DNA from: Setaria digitata
Taxonomy: Eukaryota > Nematoda > Chromadorea > Rhabditida > Setariidae
Length of the DNA stretch: 64,000 bases
Assembly (NCBI GenBank): GCA_003640385.1
Contig: RCAB01000017.1
Span: 326,005 to 390,004, forward strand
Reading direction: 5' to 3'
The translations under genes were made by a program, and so were the position numbers. This document shows positions 36,323 through 48,500 of the stretch, one piece after another (position 1 is the first letter of the stretch; the number at the start of each line of letters is the position of its first letter). The notes beneath the pieces were generated by a model. That model saw only the letters and a program-made list of their open reading frames with translations. It made no database searches and had not been told where the DNA came from.

Positions 36323-37937
36323 TTCATTTTTTTTTTTTTTTCTACAAACCATTTGAGAGGAAGTTCTTTATTGTAGCTTAGGAAGGTAAAAAAGGATAAA
36401 TTTGCAAGTATTGCCATCGAAAAAAATTATCTCGAGTTTAGTCCTTTTCAAAAAAATTTAGTCAAATTTTCTTCCTTTTAAGAGTTATCATTTTTTTGAC
36501 ACATGTATAAATTCTCTTTTCGTTTATGGCTTAATCAGAAGAGTTTATTCAACTGAGTTGAATGTCTATAATTAATAACTGATTAAAAAAGATAAAGAAT
36601 GAAAACTAAGAAAATAAAAGATAGCTTAAAAAGTTAACAAGTATTTGTACTATTCCTTATCGCAACATTTTCTTTTTCTATTTTTAGAGTCATATTGCGA
36701 GGAAATCTCTCAATAAATGCATATTCGAATTAGGCTTATTTCCCAGTTGTCGGACGAAATAATTGAAAGGGATCTAGAAAGAAGTTATGCACCTTATATT
36801 ATAATTTTCTGGCTGTAAAGCATTTTCGTTTATTTAACCGTCTATTCGTGAAACGATTCCTTTTACGATTCAGTGATATTCAAACGACAACAACAAAACT
36901 CATTTTATACCTTTCAAGCTTGGCTTACTAAATTGCGTTTTTTCGATCAATTCTTTTTTCACTTCAAAGGTTTTGTCAAAGCAGATGTTCGCTTTTCAGC
37001 CTATTTAACAGATTTTTCATCGCCTTTATTTCTAATATCAACCCTACTATCAAAAATGAACGTTTTTATGAAATGAAATTCGAGAATGACTTGGATGTCA
37101 GTGTAAATTAAATTAAATATTGCATGCCTTCCATTCTTTATGACTGATAACTTCACAACAAATCTAACAAACCGTTTTTTGTAGCACTTTTTCTCCTCCT
37201 CTTGTTTCTCTCAAACGATTTTATAAATAAATTTATTGCACTTTCAAATAGCAGCAGATCTTTCTGTAAAAAAAAAAAAAAAAAAAAAGTATTACTTATG
37301 TATGTACTACAGCGTTTCGACATTTGGAAGATCTTTTTTTGATGTATTTAGTAGTGCTCAAGACTAAACCTCTGGGTTCTTTATAGATTTGTTTTTCATT
37401 CTCGAATTAAAAATAAGCAACGATAAATGGAGACTGAATCCATATTCATGAGATTTCAAACAGTTCTATGCATTGGACTGGAAATATCGACTAGCTTTTT
37501 AGAACCATAACTGAAATTTATTTAGCAGTTGCAACGGATGCAAATTTCCACCTAGAATATTTTCTTTTAAAACTTAGTGCAAGTTGATGAAACTATTTAC
37601 ATATATCTACGCATGGTTTTGTTTCAAAAGAAGCTCGGAAACAAGAAATGAGATGTCATGAGGCGAAATTGCTAGACAAGAATTTTTGAATCTTCCACAT
37701 TTCTTAGTCATTTCACAATTTGCTTGGCTCTCTCTCCCAATGCTTTTTCTTCTTTTACTTTTTTTTTATTCCGTTCATTCTGAAGTTCTACGTTTTTAAT
37801 AAGAATTGCAATTCTTTGTTTTTAGGCATAAAAACACTGAGGTAATGGGATGAAAGAAAGACGCAATTTCTCGCAATATTTGCAGTTTTTGTAGATTAGG
37901 TAGTAGGCTGTTAGATTGAAATTGAGTGCAGAATTAA

Positions 37938-37999
37938 ATGGAAGAATTGATTCGAACACTTTTAGTTCCTGCCTAAAAGTGCTCAATTAATTCTTGCAT
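37938..37999. repeat. Precursor-microRNA-like hairpin
   Basis: Arms 37938-37965 and 37973-37999 pair at about 25 positions, with one bulged C, one A-C mismatch, one G-U pair and one G-G mismatch, around a 7-base loop. The 62-base size and the scattered imperfections resemble a microRNA precursor. No known microRNA was recognised in either arm. Confidence 0.5.
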
Positions 38000-40370
38000 G
38001 TCAGTGTCAAATGAATTGAAAAGTTGAATATGTGGCGAGGAGGAACAGTCACAAACTTCGCAACTCACTTCTAGAATCAAGAACGAGATCAGTTATTAGT
38101 AATCCATACATCATTGATCACTTGAGGCTACAAATCTTCCATATCACTTGTTACCGTATTAAATCATTTTATTGCAGATAGATTTTTTTTTGGAAGAGTA
38201 TGTTGTTAGATTACTCTTATCTTTTGCTATCGTGATAATTTCCAATTTCCTTTAAAACTTTTGCTTTTTTTTTTGTTTTATTTATTTTTTTTTTTCAAAT
38301 TAATTAATTTTCAGACATCCACATCACCGTCCTTTATCCTCGCTTGATTTTTTCTTTTTTTTTCCCAGTTTCACCCTTTTTTTTTTCCAGTTTTTCTCAG
38401 AGTTAATTCAAGAAGAAAAAAAATAATTAAATAAATAAATTCAATTTTAGCCATATTTTCACAATTATTGAGAAAGCATATGTGAAATATAAAATATTAA
38501 AGACGAATATTTTGGCATTTTCAAACAAATACTGTTGCTATATGCAAAATCATTTTGTACAAAAATAATATTCAATCTTTCTAAAAAGTTTTGGACAGCC
38601 AGCAGCAGAAAAAAATCTCAGAGAAATCGAAAACTTAAAAATCACCTCAGCTACTGATAGTAGTGAAAGTTTATGAGCATAAGCGATTGTCACTATGGCT
38701 TCATTTGCAGTTTTATGTCGTAGTTAACAACTGTTTGCATTGTTCGAGAACTCAAATGACACAGAGGTTTTCTTTTAGAGAAAAATTTAAAAATTAAATA
38801 GATGAAAATTTCCTAATTTACCATTACAAACAGTGAAAAAACCTGTTGTTTAATTAGGATTAACTTTATTGATTAAGATGTCATACAGTTTTGACATTTC
38901 TTTGCGAAAGAAATTTTACTTGATCAGATTTTTGGCTTGTAACAAATTAATTCAAAAGCTCTTAAACCAAGACGTGTGTTTGCAACAACTAGATCATACG
39001 ATACAATTAAATAATTTCAAAGTAAGCATTTTCATTCAAGTTTTTTTTTGCAATAACACCTCTTCTTTAATAATTTTTTGCTATAATTTTGAAATATATT
39101 CTTCCTAAGTTTAAAGTTTTAAGTGCCAGATGTAATGCACTTACCAAAATATTGACAGAAATACTAACTGAAATCTGATATTACAACTTAATACTCACTA
39201 TATATTTCTGCAAAGAAAGTAAATTTCTTTTACTTCGCATTATTCATCTTATTTATCTTTCATCTATAGCAAAAATAAAGTTCTGAATAAAGTTAGCAAT
39301 TTTTATGTAGATTTTTCCCGCAAAGTTTATCAAAAATGCTGCACCAAGCCTGCACTTATTTATCCGTACATATTGTTGATAGTTGCAGAAGCAAAAATCT
39401 TTTATCAGAAACCAATTCAAGGATTTTTCCAGTTTCTTTTTATAACGACTCATTTTTTAGGTTGTAGCTCCGGTGTGGTTAGTGTTCAGATAAATGTTTT
39501 CAAATTTGTTTTAGCTACTTGTCTTGTTTAAACAAAATTACAAATTGCATTTAAAAAAGTATTCAAAACAAATAACTTTACTGAGCTACTTTTTAGGTTG
39601 TATTAACTAGTCTGATCGACGTTAAAAAGACTAAGTTTGAACAACTGAAGTTTCAGCTTTTCTTTTCAGGTATCTATCAAAATAAAAAACTCTTAAGCTT
39701 AGGAATCACTTTGAGAATTCTGTTAAATTAACAATAAGCAGATAACTCACATTCAATAGCCACTCATTACAAAATCTATTTCATCCTCATAATAAAACTA
39801 ATTCTTTTCAAAAAAAAAAAAAAAATGCTTGCATTGCAATAGGAAAAAGGCAATCGATCCATAAATTGATTATTCCTTTCACCTTAATTGTGGATTTTTT
39901 TTTTTGCTTTGTGGATAGATATTTTATCCTTAATGCTTAGTTTTCCATGCTACCGTTTAATCTCATTGCATAAATGAAATTAATATCCTTATACGTCCAC
40001 TTTTTATGAAGGTACTATTAAATCATATGAAATTTTGCAAATTCTGTTACATATTAATAAACAAAAAAACAAAAAAAAAAGCAAAATTTTTCCTTGAAAT
40101 ATTTTGATTGAAACAATTGCTTCACTACATTTAGCAACGAAATATCTTCATTTAACCTCCGATCTTAGTAATATTATAGTTTGCAGAAATTATCACAACA
40201 ATCAATCAAGCGTAATTTCCTTGGAAAACGAATAAATTAGCGTCCATCTCTTACTAAACAGTTAATTCTCTTTCTTTTTTTTGCAAATAATTCACATTTA
40301 CATCAAGAGATTTTTCAGGTAATATGGCTTGACTTCTAATTAAAAGACCAAAGTGAGACAGGAAACAGAA

Positions 40371-42514
40371 ATGGACTGTCCAAACAGTCCACAGCTTTTC
40401 GATGAAAATGATACCATCGTATTATCAATTCTCAGTGAAGTGAATGAATTCTGTTTGTAAGTCAATCTCTATTCAATAGTACAGCTAAATTTTTTCAAAT
40501 TTTTCTAAATTTCAATATTTACCATTTTCCAGGAAATATAACTTTAGCCAATTAAGCCAGAAAAATTCTTTTTCAGATTTTATCGAACTTTCCACAAATA
40601 TCTTAGCATGTTGCTGTGCATATTCGGACTACTTGCAAATTGTACGCATATTTGGATTCTCCGAAGACCATCAATGTTACGGTCTTCCGTCCATACTGTT
40701 CTTATCTGTATAGCTTTGGCGGATAGTGGTACCATGAGCTCATATGTTGTAAGTAGTGAATGCCAATGCCAATCTCTTCAGAAAAACTTCACCTTCTGCC
40801 CATTCACTATTAACTTATCAATTTTAATAAATAATTTCGGAGAAGAGAGTGCAACGAAAGTTTTTTTTTTTTCGTATTAAGACAAAAATTTTAGTTTTAT
40901 AAACGTTGAAACAGTTTGCTTATACTTTGCAAATTTAAATCTTAATTTCTCATAGTTAATTAACTTGTACTGCAACGTCTAACATTCAGAAAGCATATTC
41001 GCCATCACATGCTTATCTAACCCAGAGAACTTTTTAATTAATGAAGGTTATTCATTCATGCATTCTTCATTAGGCTAATTTAGATTTATCTACTACGATA
41101 CGAGTTCTATGCTAGCAGTACTGGAGGATACTCATACGGTTGGGTAGTATTGCTAAAAGTACATGTGATCCTAAGTACTGCACTGCATGGCATTTCGCTA
41201 TATCTTCTCGTTTTCATGGCATATATTCGATTATGCTCAATACAAACTCAACATAATCGACTCCTTGAGACTAAAGTTGCTGGGTAGTGACTTTTCACCT
41301 GAAATCAAAGTCTTTAAATCTAACTGAACTTTAATGAGTCTTGACTGCTTGTAGAAGAGAATAGATATGTGGAATGATCCGTAAGTTTTATGCCTCTTTC
41401 AGGCTCGTATCGTTGTCCATCGCACTTGCAATATTCATTTTATGCATTCCCACATTGCTGGCTCATGATATCCTCCCTCAGGTAAAGAATTCCAACTCTA
41501 TCAAACTGAAAACGACTCTTTCTACGGACTCCGCAGAATCAAATGTAAGTTATGCCTCTACCAAATACATTATCGGTTTCTCCGAGATGTTCGTTAGCAA
41601 CGGCTGTTTGCTGCTGAAATTGAACTTGTGGCTCACTGGAATTATGATGAAGGTGAGATCTGTTAAATCTCTCAGCAATAACTCAATTGCTAACTTTTGC
41701 AACACAAACATTTACTTTCTCAGTAATGATCTGCTTGCTGAAATTTGCATTTCAGGTGGCACCATGCTTGCTATTACTATGTCTGACATATTGTCTACTG
41801 ACCAAATTGGCGGAGAATAAGAAGAAAAGAATTACACTATTGCGAATTAAAGACGGGGCTTACAAGGACCGTACCACTTATATGCTGCTTATTATGGTTT
41901 CGGTGTTTTTATGCACTGAATTACCGCAGGGAATCATCACGATTTTTAACGGTTTATTGAGATTTTAAAGATTTCGTTTCATCTAATTAAAAAGGTTCTT
42001 TCGTGAATAAGCGAAGAAAATGATAGGAAGTAGCGAGTAAGTTGAGGAGTTAGCAAACAATCAATCAGGCTAGTAACTTCAGTATAGTTTGAGAGAAACA
42101 CGAGAGCACGGGATGCATTTTTCTTCAAATTTCAATGAGTTCATGTTTAAATCATTTGAACTCAACTTCTAGGAAGAAGTTTTAAGCATAGTTAATTTGA
42201 TATGAATGGTATTGACGATTGCTTCATCTTTAATTTGAAACTTACAATGCTTGTCTTTGAAATGGTTCACCAGAATGATTGATATGAACTAGTAGTGTTT
42301 CATGCAATTCTCCAACTGAACATTTCTAAACAAGCTACAAAACTGCATTTCAGCTATTTATACAGCTCAGTTTCACTTCTACGTGTACTTGACAATGGCG
42401 GACGTGTTGGACGTGTTGTCACTTATCAACTGTTACGTTGGATTCACTGTATATTTTTACACGTCTAGTCGTTATCGTAGAGTATTCTATTCTATACTGC
42501 CACGTTTCATGTAG
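40371..42514 (+). CDS. DMSR-type (myosuppressin/FMRFamide-like) peptide GPCR
   Basis: Six exons encode 350 residues with all phases consistent: 40371-40456, 40577-40748, 41084-41283, 41403-41652, 41756-41951 and 42366-42514. TM1 has GLLAN (Asn50) and TM2 has LAD (Asp78). The TM2-TM3 segment SYGWVVLLKVH and ALHGISLYL match nematode DMSR receptors. TM6 carries the hallmark TELPQGIITIFN, and TM7 has DVLSLINCYVGFTVYFYTSS in place of NPxxY. The end of TM3 reads FMAYIRL, not DRY. The family is rhodopsin-like and is placed near Srw/FMRFamide receptors; C. elegans members respond to FLP neuropeptides. The long second extracellular loop is read through without an intron. The C-terminal tail is short (YRRVFYSILPRFM), so little is left for arrestin contacts. 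Expected in the plasma membrane of neurons or muscle; which paralog and ligand is unknown. Confidence 0.93.
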
Positions 42515-45500
42515 CTCACTTCAAATATTTTCATATTATGCTTGTAAAATACATCCCGTCCTCTGAATGATGCATCTAAAAACAAAGTGCACGAAAAGTT
42601 ATAAAAGTTTTTTATCGGTTGCACTTCTATTGCAAATACTGTATTTCAGAAATATTCCAAAGAAGTTTCTGGGAAGAGTTTAGATATTCGAAAACCAAAC
42701 TAGTAAATGATGGACAAATTAGGAAATGGTAAATTCCTAAAATGGTAATCTTAGTTCTTAAGAAAGTGTGGTAATATTACTCGAGATTGTTCGAATGAAG
42801 GAATGAACAGCAATAGATTAAAGGTCTTCGAGGTATAGTAACTAAAGATTCAAAAAATTCTGCCTTCTATTAAAATATAATCAAGGGAAAGTCTGCGGTC
42901 ATGTGAGAATCACTTGAGTTCAAATTTTTAATCGAAATACAAAGGTATTGATGTTGTTGCAAAATTTCACCGATGTGGTGTGATTGGTTGAGGCAAACTT
43001 TTTTTGTACATTTCATTAATTATTCCACTTCTTTTCTTTGTTCCATTCGCTCGACAAGGAAAATTCAAAAAACGAACAAAAGTGGACCTAGGAAAACAAT
43101 AAAAATTATGAAATCGTTGTGCAAGAAAAAGAAACCTGTAGGAACTGATATCAAAAAGCACTTTAATTAGTCAATTAATCCAGCCGCTACTGAATTATTT
43201 ACAGAAGAAATATTCTTCCTTTGAAGAAGAGAAAAGAAGCACGAAAATAAATTCATCATTAACAATAAGGATGGGTAAATGAATTCATTAAATATACAAA
43301 AAGCATCTTTTCAGTGTTGGACAATTGCCGGAATGTTTTCTCTTTTGAAATTATAATTTACTAACTATTGAAGAGTCTTGAAATGTGAATAAGCTTAAGA
43401 ATTACAAAAGCAACAACAAGAACAACAACAACAACAACAACAAAAAAGCAGTTATGAGCTACAAATTTAAATGCAAAAGTCAATTTTCTAACTTATGAAA
43501 AATGAGAAGTGAACTGCAGTCATTCATAAGTAATGAAAAATCGCTGTATCAAGAGCGATAACGACTCGAAGTTTTAATTAACGACATTATTCTAATTGTA
43601 TTGCATGAAATTTATAAAAAAAATGGAAATCACAGAGTGTTTAAGCTGAAGTATACATGGGGATGAGAGTATGCAACGGGGCAAAAAAAATAGTCGATGG
43701 TTCTGAAGGAATAAAGATCTAATATCAAGATTGCGGAAAATTTTATTTAAAAGTGAAGCAGTTCTTTTTTCTTTTATCAATTGCAGTACGACAAATGATG
43801 TGATAGTGATTAGTTGCAATGGTCGGCTGAAAATTTCAGCATTTTTAATGTGAATGGGCATGTTAAAGCCAAGTGATAATGATAACAAACAACTGTAAGT
43901 GTGTCTTCTGTTGCTCAAGTCCCAATTTAACAGAGTGAAAGTTACTTTCAGGCTTGGAAGCAGAACCCAAATGCGTTAATTATATAGGATACATTGACAT
44001 GTGTCCCGATGAAATTGACCGTACAAGCAGCGGAGGCATTACGTCCGTTATATTTAATTAAATAAGCAATAATCATGGAGCCTCATCTTCTCTTTGCCTT
44101 CCATTCATTGGCACAATGCCTCCGCCTGAGCAGACTAGGCTAAATCAGGCCTTTGAGGCAGTGGCATCAACCTTCGTATCGATGGCCTGTGTCGCATACC
44201 AAAATTACTCAACACCATTCTCATACATTTACTTTCACTCCAATATTGTTTTAATTGTTCAGGAAATTAACAACACTTTCTCATCCATCCGAGTTTCTAT
44301 TTTTCAATTTCCGGGTCCCATGATATCAGGCCATGCTGCAGGATGTTTATTTCTAAACTGTCAGTAACAGAAAAGTTACCAGGCAAGACTGCATAAGACA
44401 AGAAAATTGAAAAATATTTTTGCAAAATCAGAAATACTAAGAAGATCATTTATTACAGATACTAGCACTGGGTAGTAGTGAACAATGTCGTATATCAGCC
44501 CCATGTTTTGGACTACTTTAGAGAAATTGTCTTGTCTAGAATTTCTAGGGCATATATCCTGCAATGCATTGATACTTCTCAGATTTATTTATTTATTTTT
44601 TCATTAAGTTGAAATACTACTATTTATTACTGAAATACTGTCGAGTCGTGCGCAGTTTTGGAATTTGGCACTTTAAGGAATAAAAAATGTTGATAAAACT
44701 TACATGACAAAATTCAGAAAATACAAACTTATATTCTGGATGTTTTTATTAAAGAGTTTTAATAATTTTTCAATACCTGCTATTGATTTGTCCTTTGAGA
44801 AAAAGAGGTTCATGGACACTAATAATAAATCATCTTGAAACAAATTAAGAATTGTGGTGAAGATGTGAGGGAAAAACAGATGAAACCAATTAAAGTACTA
44901 GTTGAGGCTTTGTTTTGGATGAATAATAGCCTAAAATTGGAAGGACAATTAGGAATAAGATTGAATGACGGAAACTGATAGCTAGTGCGCAAGTGACTGA
45001 GATTGACATTGGTAGTCTCATTGCTAATGCCTCTATTATTACTGTCACTCTTTGCGATAGAACAAATCCTCAGTTCAAAAATAAGAATTAAATCAAGTGA
45101 AATATTAGAAAGAAAAATTATGTAAAAAGCAAGTCTGCTTCCATACCTTCATTTCTAGATGATTTATTGCTAATCTACCTGTACCACTACTTTCGTTCAG
45201 TCAGTAAGATCACTAGTTTCAGACTCAGACATGACTAATGGTACAAGAATTGCACTCTTGTCACTTATATAGGTTAGTGCGAACCGATTACAGACTGTTT
45301 AAATTATCAGTCTATCTGGAAACTACACACTATTTTTCTCTTCATGAGCTTGTTGGATAGCAACTTTCTAATGCTCCAGCACTTGTTGAAGTATTTTGTT
45401 CCAGAAGGCAGAGAATCGTCTCCTTATCCTCCACTATTTTATCACTGGATGATAGCACTAAATTTGATGCGCCATCATTTTCCCTTCTTCCTTTCTGCCT

Positions 45501-48500
45501 TTCAGTCTATAGCAGGAACTGCTTAATTGGCGCCGAATCTTTTCTAGATAATGGGAAAAGGGAGGAAGAGGAATTCTTATTTAAAGTCTGTTAATTGCCG
45601 AAAAAGCTCAGTTATTTTTATTTCTGCTGAAACTGAGGCAGCTTATTATGACTAAGCCAAGTCAGCAATATACTTTTCAGTGCTCGTATATTAATCCATA
45701 CTGGAAAAGGAATTCTGAACTTCCATTCACTCTAGTATTTTTGGTCTCTGCTTTTGCTTCAAAAAAGAAGTACAATACTGGTTGCAGGTACAGATTCAAA
45801 AAAAAAAAGGATATCACAACAACAAAAAAAAGAAGCATTTTTCCAATGCAACTTTCTAATTGGTGTCAACTTCATTTGTATCATCGTACAGTAATGACCG
45901 GGTATTAACTGACTGCAAGTAAAGTATTTTCCGGTCAATATCCTTTAGTATCATGTTCAGTTCATATTACTAGCCCGTATATTATGACTTGATCTGTACT
46001 AAGCAGTTAGATTTCATTTATGGCCAGAACTGGAAGAATTCGAGACTGACCCCTGTTGTCTCGATAGACATCAAATAATGTGATATATACATAAATGTCA
46101 AGGGAAAATGAGAGGACTCATATGTTTTATTATGCAGTCAGCAGCTATTATAACAGCCTCGAAGAGCTTTCGCCTTTTATTCAAGGATAATTAATGGTAG
46201 CGGTTGGTTGCCCAGCACCCCTCCATTTGTCTCTTCGCCTATCTGCTCATACCTGGCCTGCATTTCAATTAATTCCTAACAATAAATGTATCATACATAA
46301 GGTATCACATCGATTTTGATTACATTTGATTTATTTCGTGTCAAGAAAAAGCCAGAAGACAGATTGTGGAATATACTGTGGTATCTTTATTACGTCTACT
46401 GCTCCCTTTGAACGAATAGCGTACGTGTGGTGAATTGTTCTTCAAAGATGTCTCTATTGTCACATCCATTTGTTAAATAATTTTGGCTAATGAATAATAA
46501 TCTATGATTTCGTGAAATTATGAAAAAACAAAAGTAATCACTTAACAATAAAAATAGGAAAAATTTCATCGCACTCTGCAAATGATATCCATCAACGAAC
46601 AGTGTCTTGTTATCTTTGCTTATTTCAAACACTTAAGTTTCTTGGGCAAGACAGTGGCTGTCAAAGACACACTTTCGTTCATCTTAAGTCGTTAATAAAC
46701 TTGTGTTTACATCTACTAGACTAAGGTAAATAACTTGGAAAGGATTGACTGATGCATAAGTAAGTAATAGCAGGTACCATGATGGACAAGGAAGGGTAGT
46801 GGACAAAGGCAAGGCCAATAATCATTAGACGCATCATTCTGTAATTGTACCAACAATGCCATTCAGGCACAAGCACACATGCACACAACTGAGGACATCC
46901 CGAAGAGTAATCAATCAGCCAAGCCCAATTTATTTCTAGCTTTTTCCATTTTCTCTGTCTCAGCTAGACTGCTGCCGAGCCTCTGGAATATTTCCTTTCT
47001 TGGAATTTTGGAAAGACACGGGGCAAGGTAACCTAGGCCCATGGAATTTCACTCATCGGAATGCAAATATTTAACTTCCCATTTCTTGTCTACTTTTGCA
47101 CAACAGCCCAGTGGTAACCGTCATCTGTCACATATTCTTTCGTTAAACATAGCCGCTGAAAAGTTCGCTGGCGACAGTTTCACTAGTGACATTCAGTTCT
47201 AATGAAGAGAAAGCATATTGCACTTGGCCTTGTTTTTTCTTGTTTTTATTCGATGATAGATGCTCGCTTATAATGAGTGGTTGTTACCTTTCAGGCACAC
47301 ACTTTTGCAAATTGGAAAAAAGTTAAGGAAGAAAAAAACAGTCACTAATGGCTATCCTGTCATTAATGCACATCCACCTACTACTCTCTACTGCCACTAG
47401 CTCGACTGTTTTTATATCTTCATTAAAGGGTCATGAAAATTTATGGCTCGTTTCAGTCATTCTTTGACTGCCAATAACTAACGCTAGCAGGAAAACCTCC
47501 ATTGTTCATTTGCTTTCCAAATTTGCTTCCTGTCGTGATCACAATTAGGAGATATTTTCGAATCATTTCGATTCCTCTCATCTAATATGGATGATAGATC
47601 TCTTTTGTCTAATTAAAAAAAGAAAAAAAAAAACTCATTGATGGCGTTTTAAAACTCATTTCCGCTAGTAATTCAATTATCCGTTCAATGATCTGTCTGC
47701 GTTTTCTTCTGTAAATCATTTTGCATTCAATTGCCTTGCAAAGACTGAGCAAATAACTTTCTATCATTGCAAAGCTTGCAAATTTGAAGAATTCAGAGAC
47801 TGACAATTTTTGTGACTAAACAGAAGAGAGCTTTCATCTCTCCAAGTCACACAGAAAAATAAGTATTGTAGCAGTAATTAATTAGCAAATGGATTTCTTT
47901 TAAGAGAATTTCTATGAAAAGCATATAGTTGCATGTAGGTACAACGTATAGAACCACAGAAGGAAGGCCTAGATACTATTGAGCTAAGGTTCTTTTGATG
48001 AAATAAGTTTGATTTTGATAAATAAGTGTAATGTAATCGTTTTCACTTTCATTTGCACAACAGCAGCAAGTGAAAAAAAAAAAAAAAATTTCTGATTAGT
48101 TAAGCAATTTCTCTCTGTCTAGAGTGCAACCGTTCAAACTTGTCTCGTTCTTGTTAAAAATTTGTCCATAATTGTAATTTTTCTCACTTTGACTATCTTA
48201 ATTAAGAAGTCAAATTTTTATTTATGAATAAATTTTAATTATAAACTAAGAATAGCAAAACTGCATGTTTCTATTATTTCGAAAATGTTTGTCTAAGCAT
48301 TATCACTGCTAACATTTTGCAAAATTTACGTAAAGCATTGCTTATTTTTCTCAATTTTGGCATCAGATTCAACTCCAGCCAAAATGTTTCATAAGATTTC
48401 ACGCACTTTTACTTACTGATTTATTTTAAAGCAAAGATTTTTTTTTCATCGCTCCAGAAAGCCACGTTGGAGCATGAATAGAATGTTAGCCGTAATCTTA

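Larger units (their letters stand above)
31556..40370. other. Large AT-rich intergenic region with an assembly gap
   Basis: About 8.8 kb between divergent genes. Open frames are short, AT-driven and unrecognised. It holds two well-paired hairpins (33311-33359 and 37938-37999), a single N at 36196 flanked by a 126-base exact duplication, and many A/T runs. The missing first exon of the four-TM gene and the promoters of both neighbours probably lie here. Confidence 0.55.

Noticed and set aside
36229..36417. 62-codon minus-strand frame with a charged C-terminus
   Set aside because: Half of it lies in the artefactual 126-base duplication, it reads through a homopolymer and it matches nothing known.
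37896..37917. Sequence resembling let-7 (ttaggtagtaggctgttaga)
   Set aside because: The family seed GAGGTAG is broken (TAGGTAG), the 3' half diverges and no complementary arm follows, so it is not a let-7 gene.
44116..44367. 83-codon frame beginning MPPPEQTRLNQAFEAV
   Set aside because: Only the first 30 residues look protein-like. No donor or acceptor makes a sensible exon and no family is recognised.
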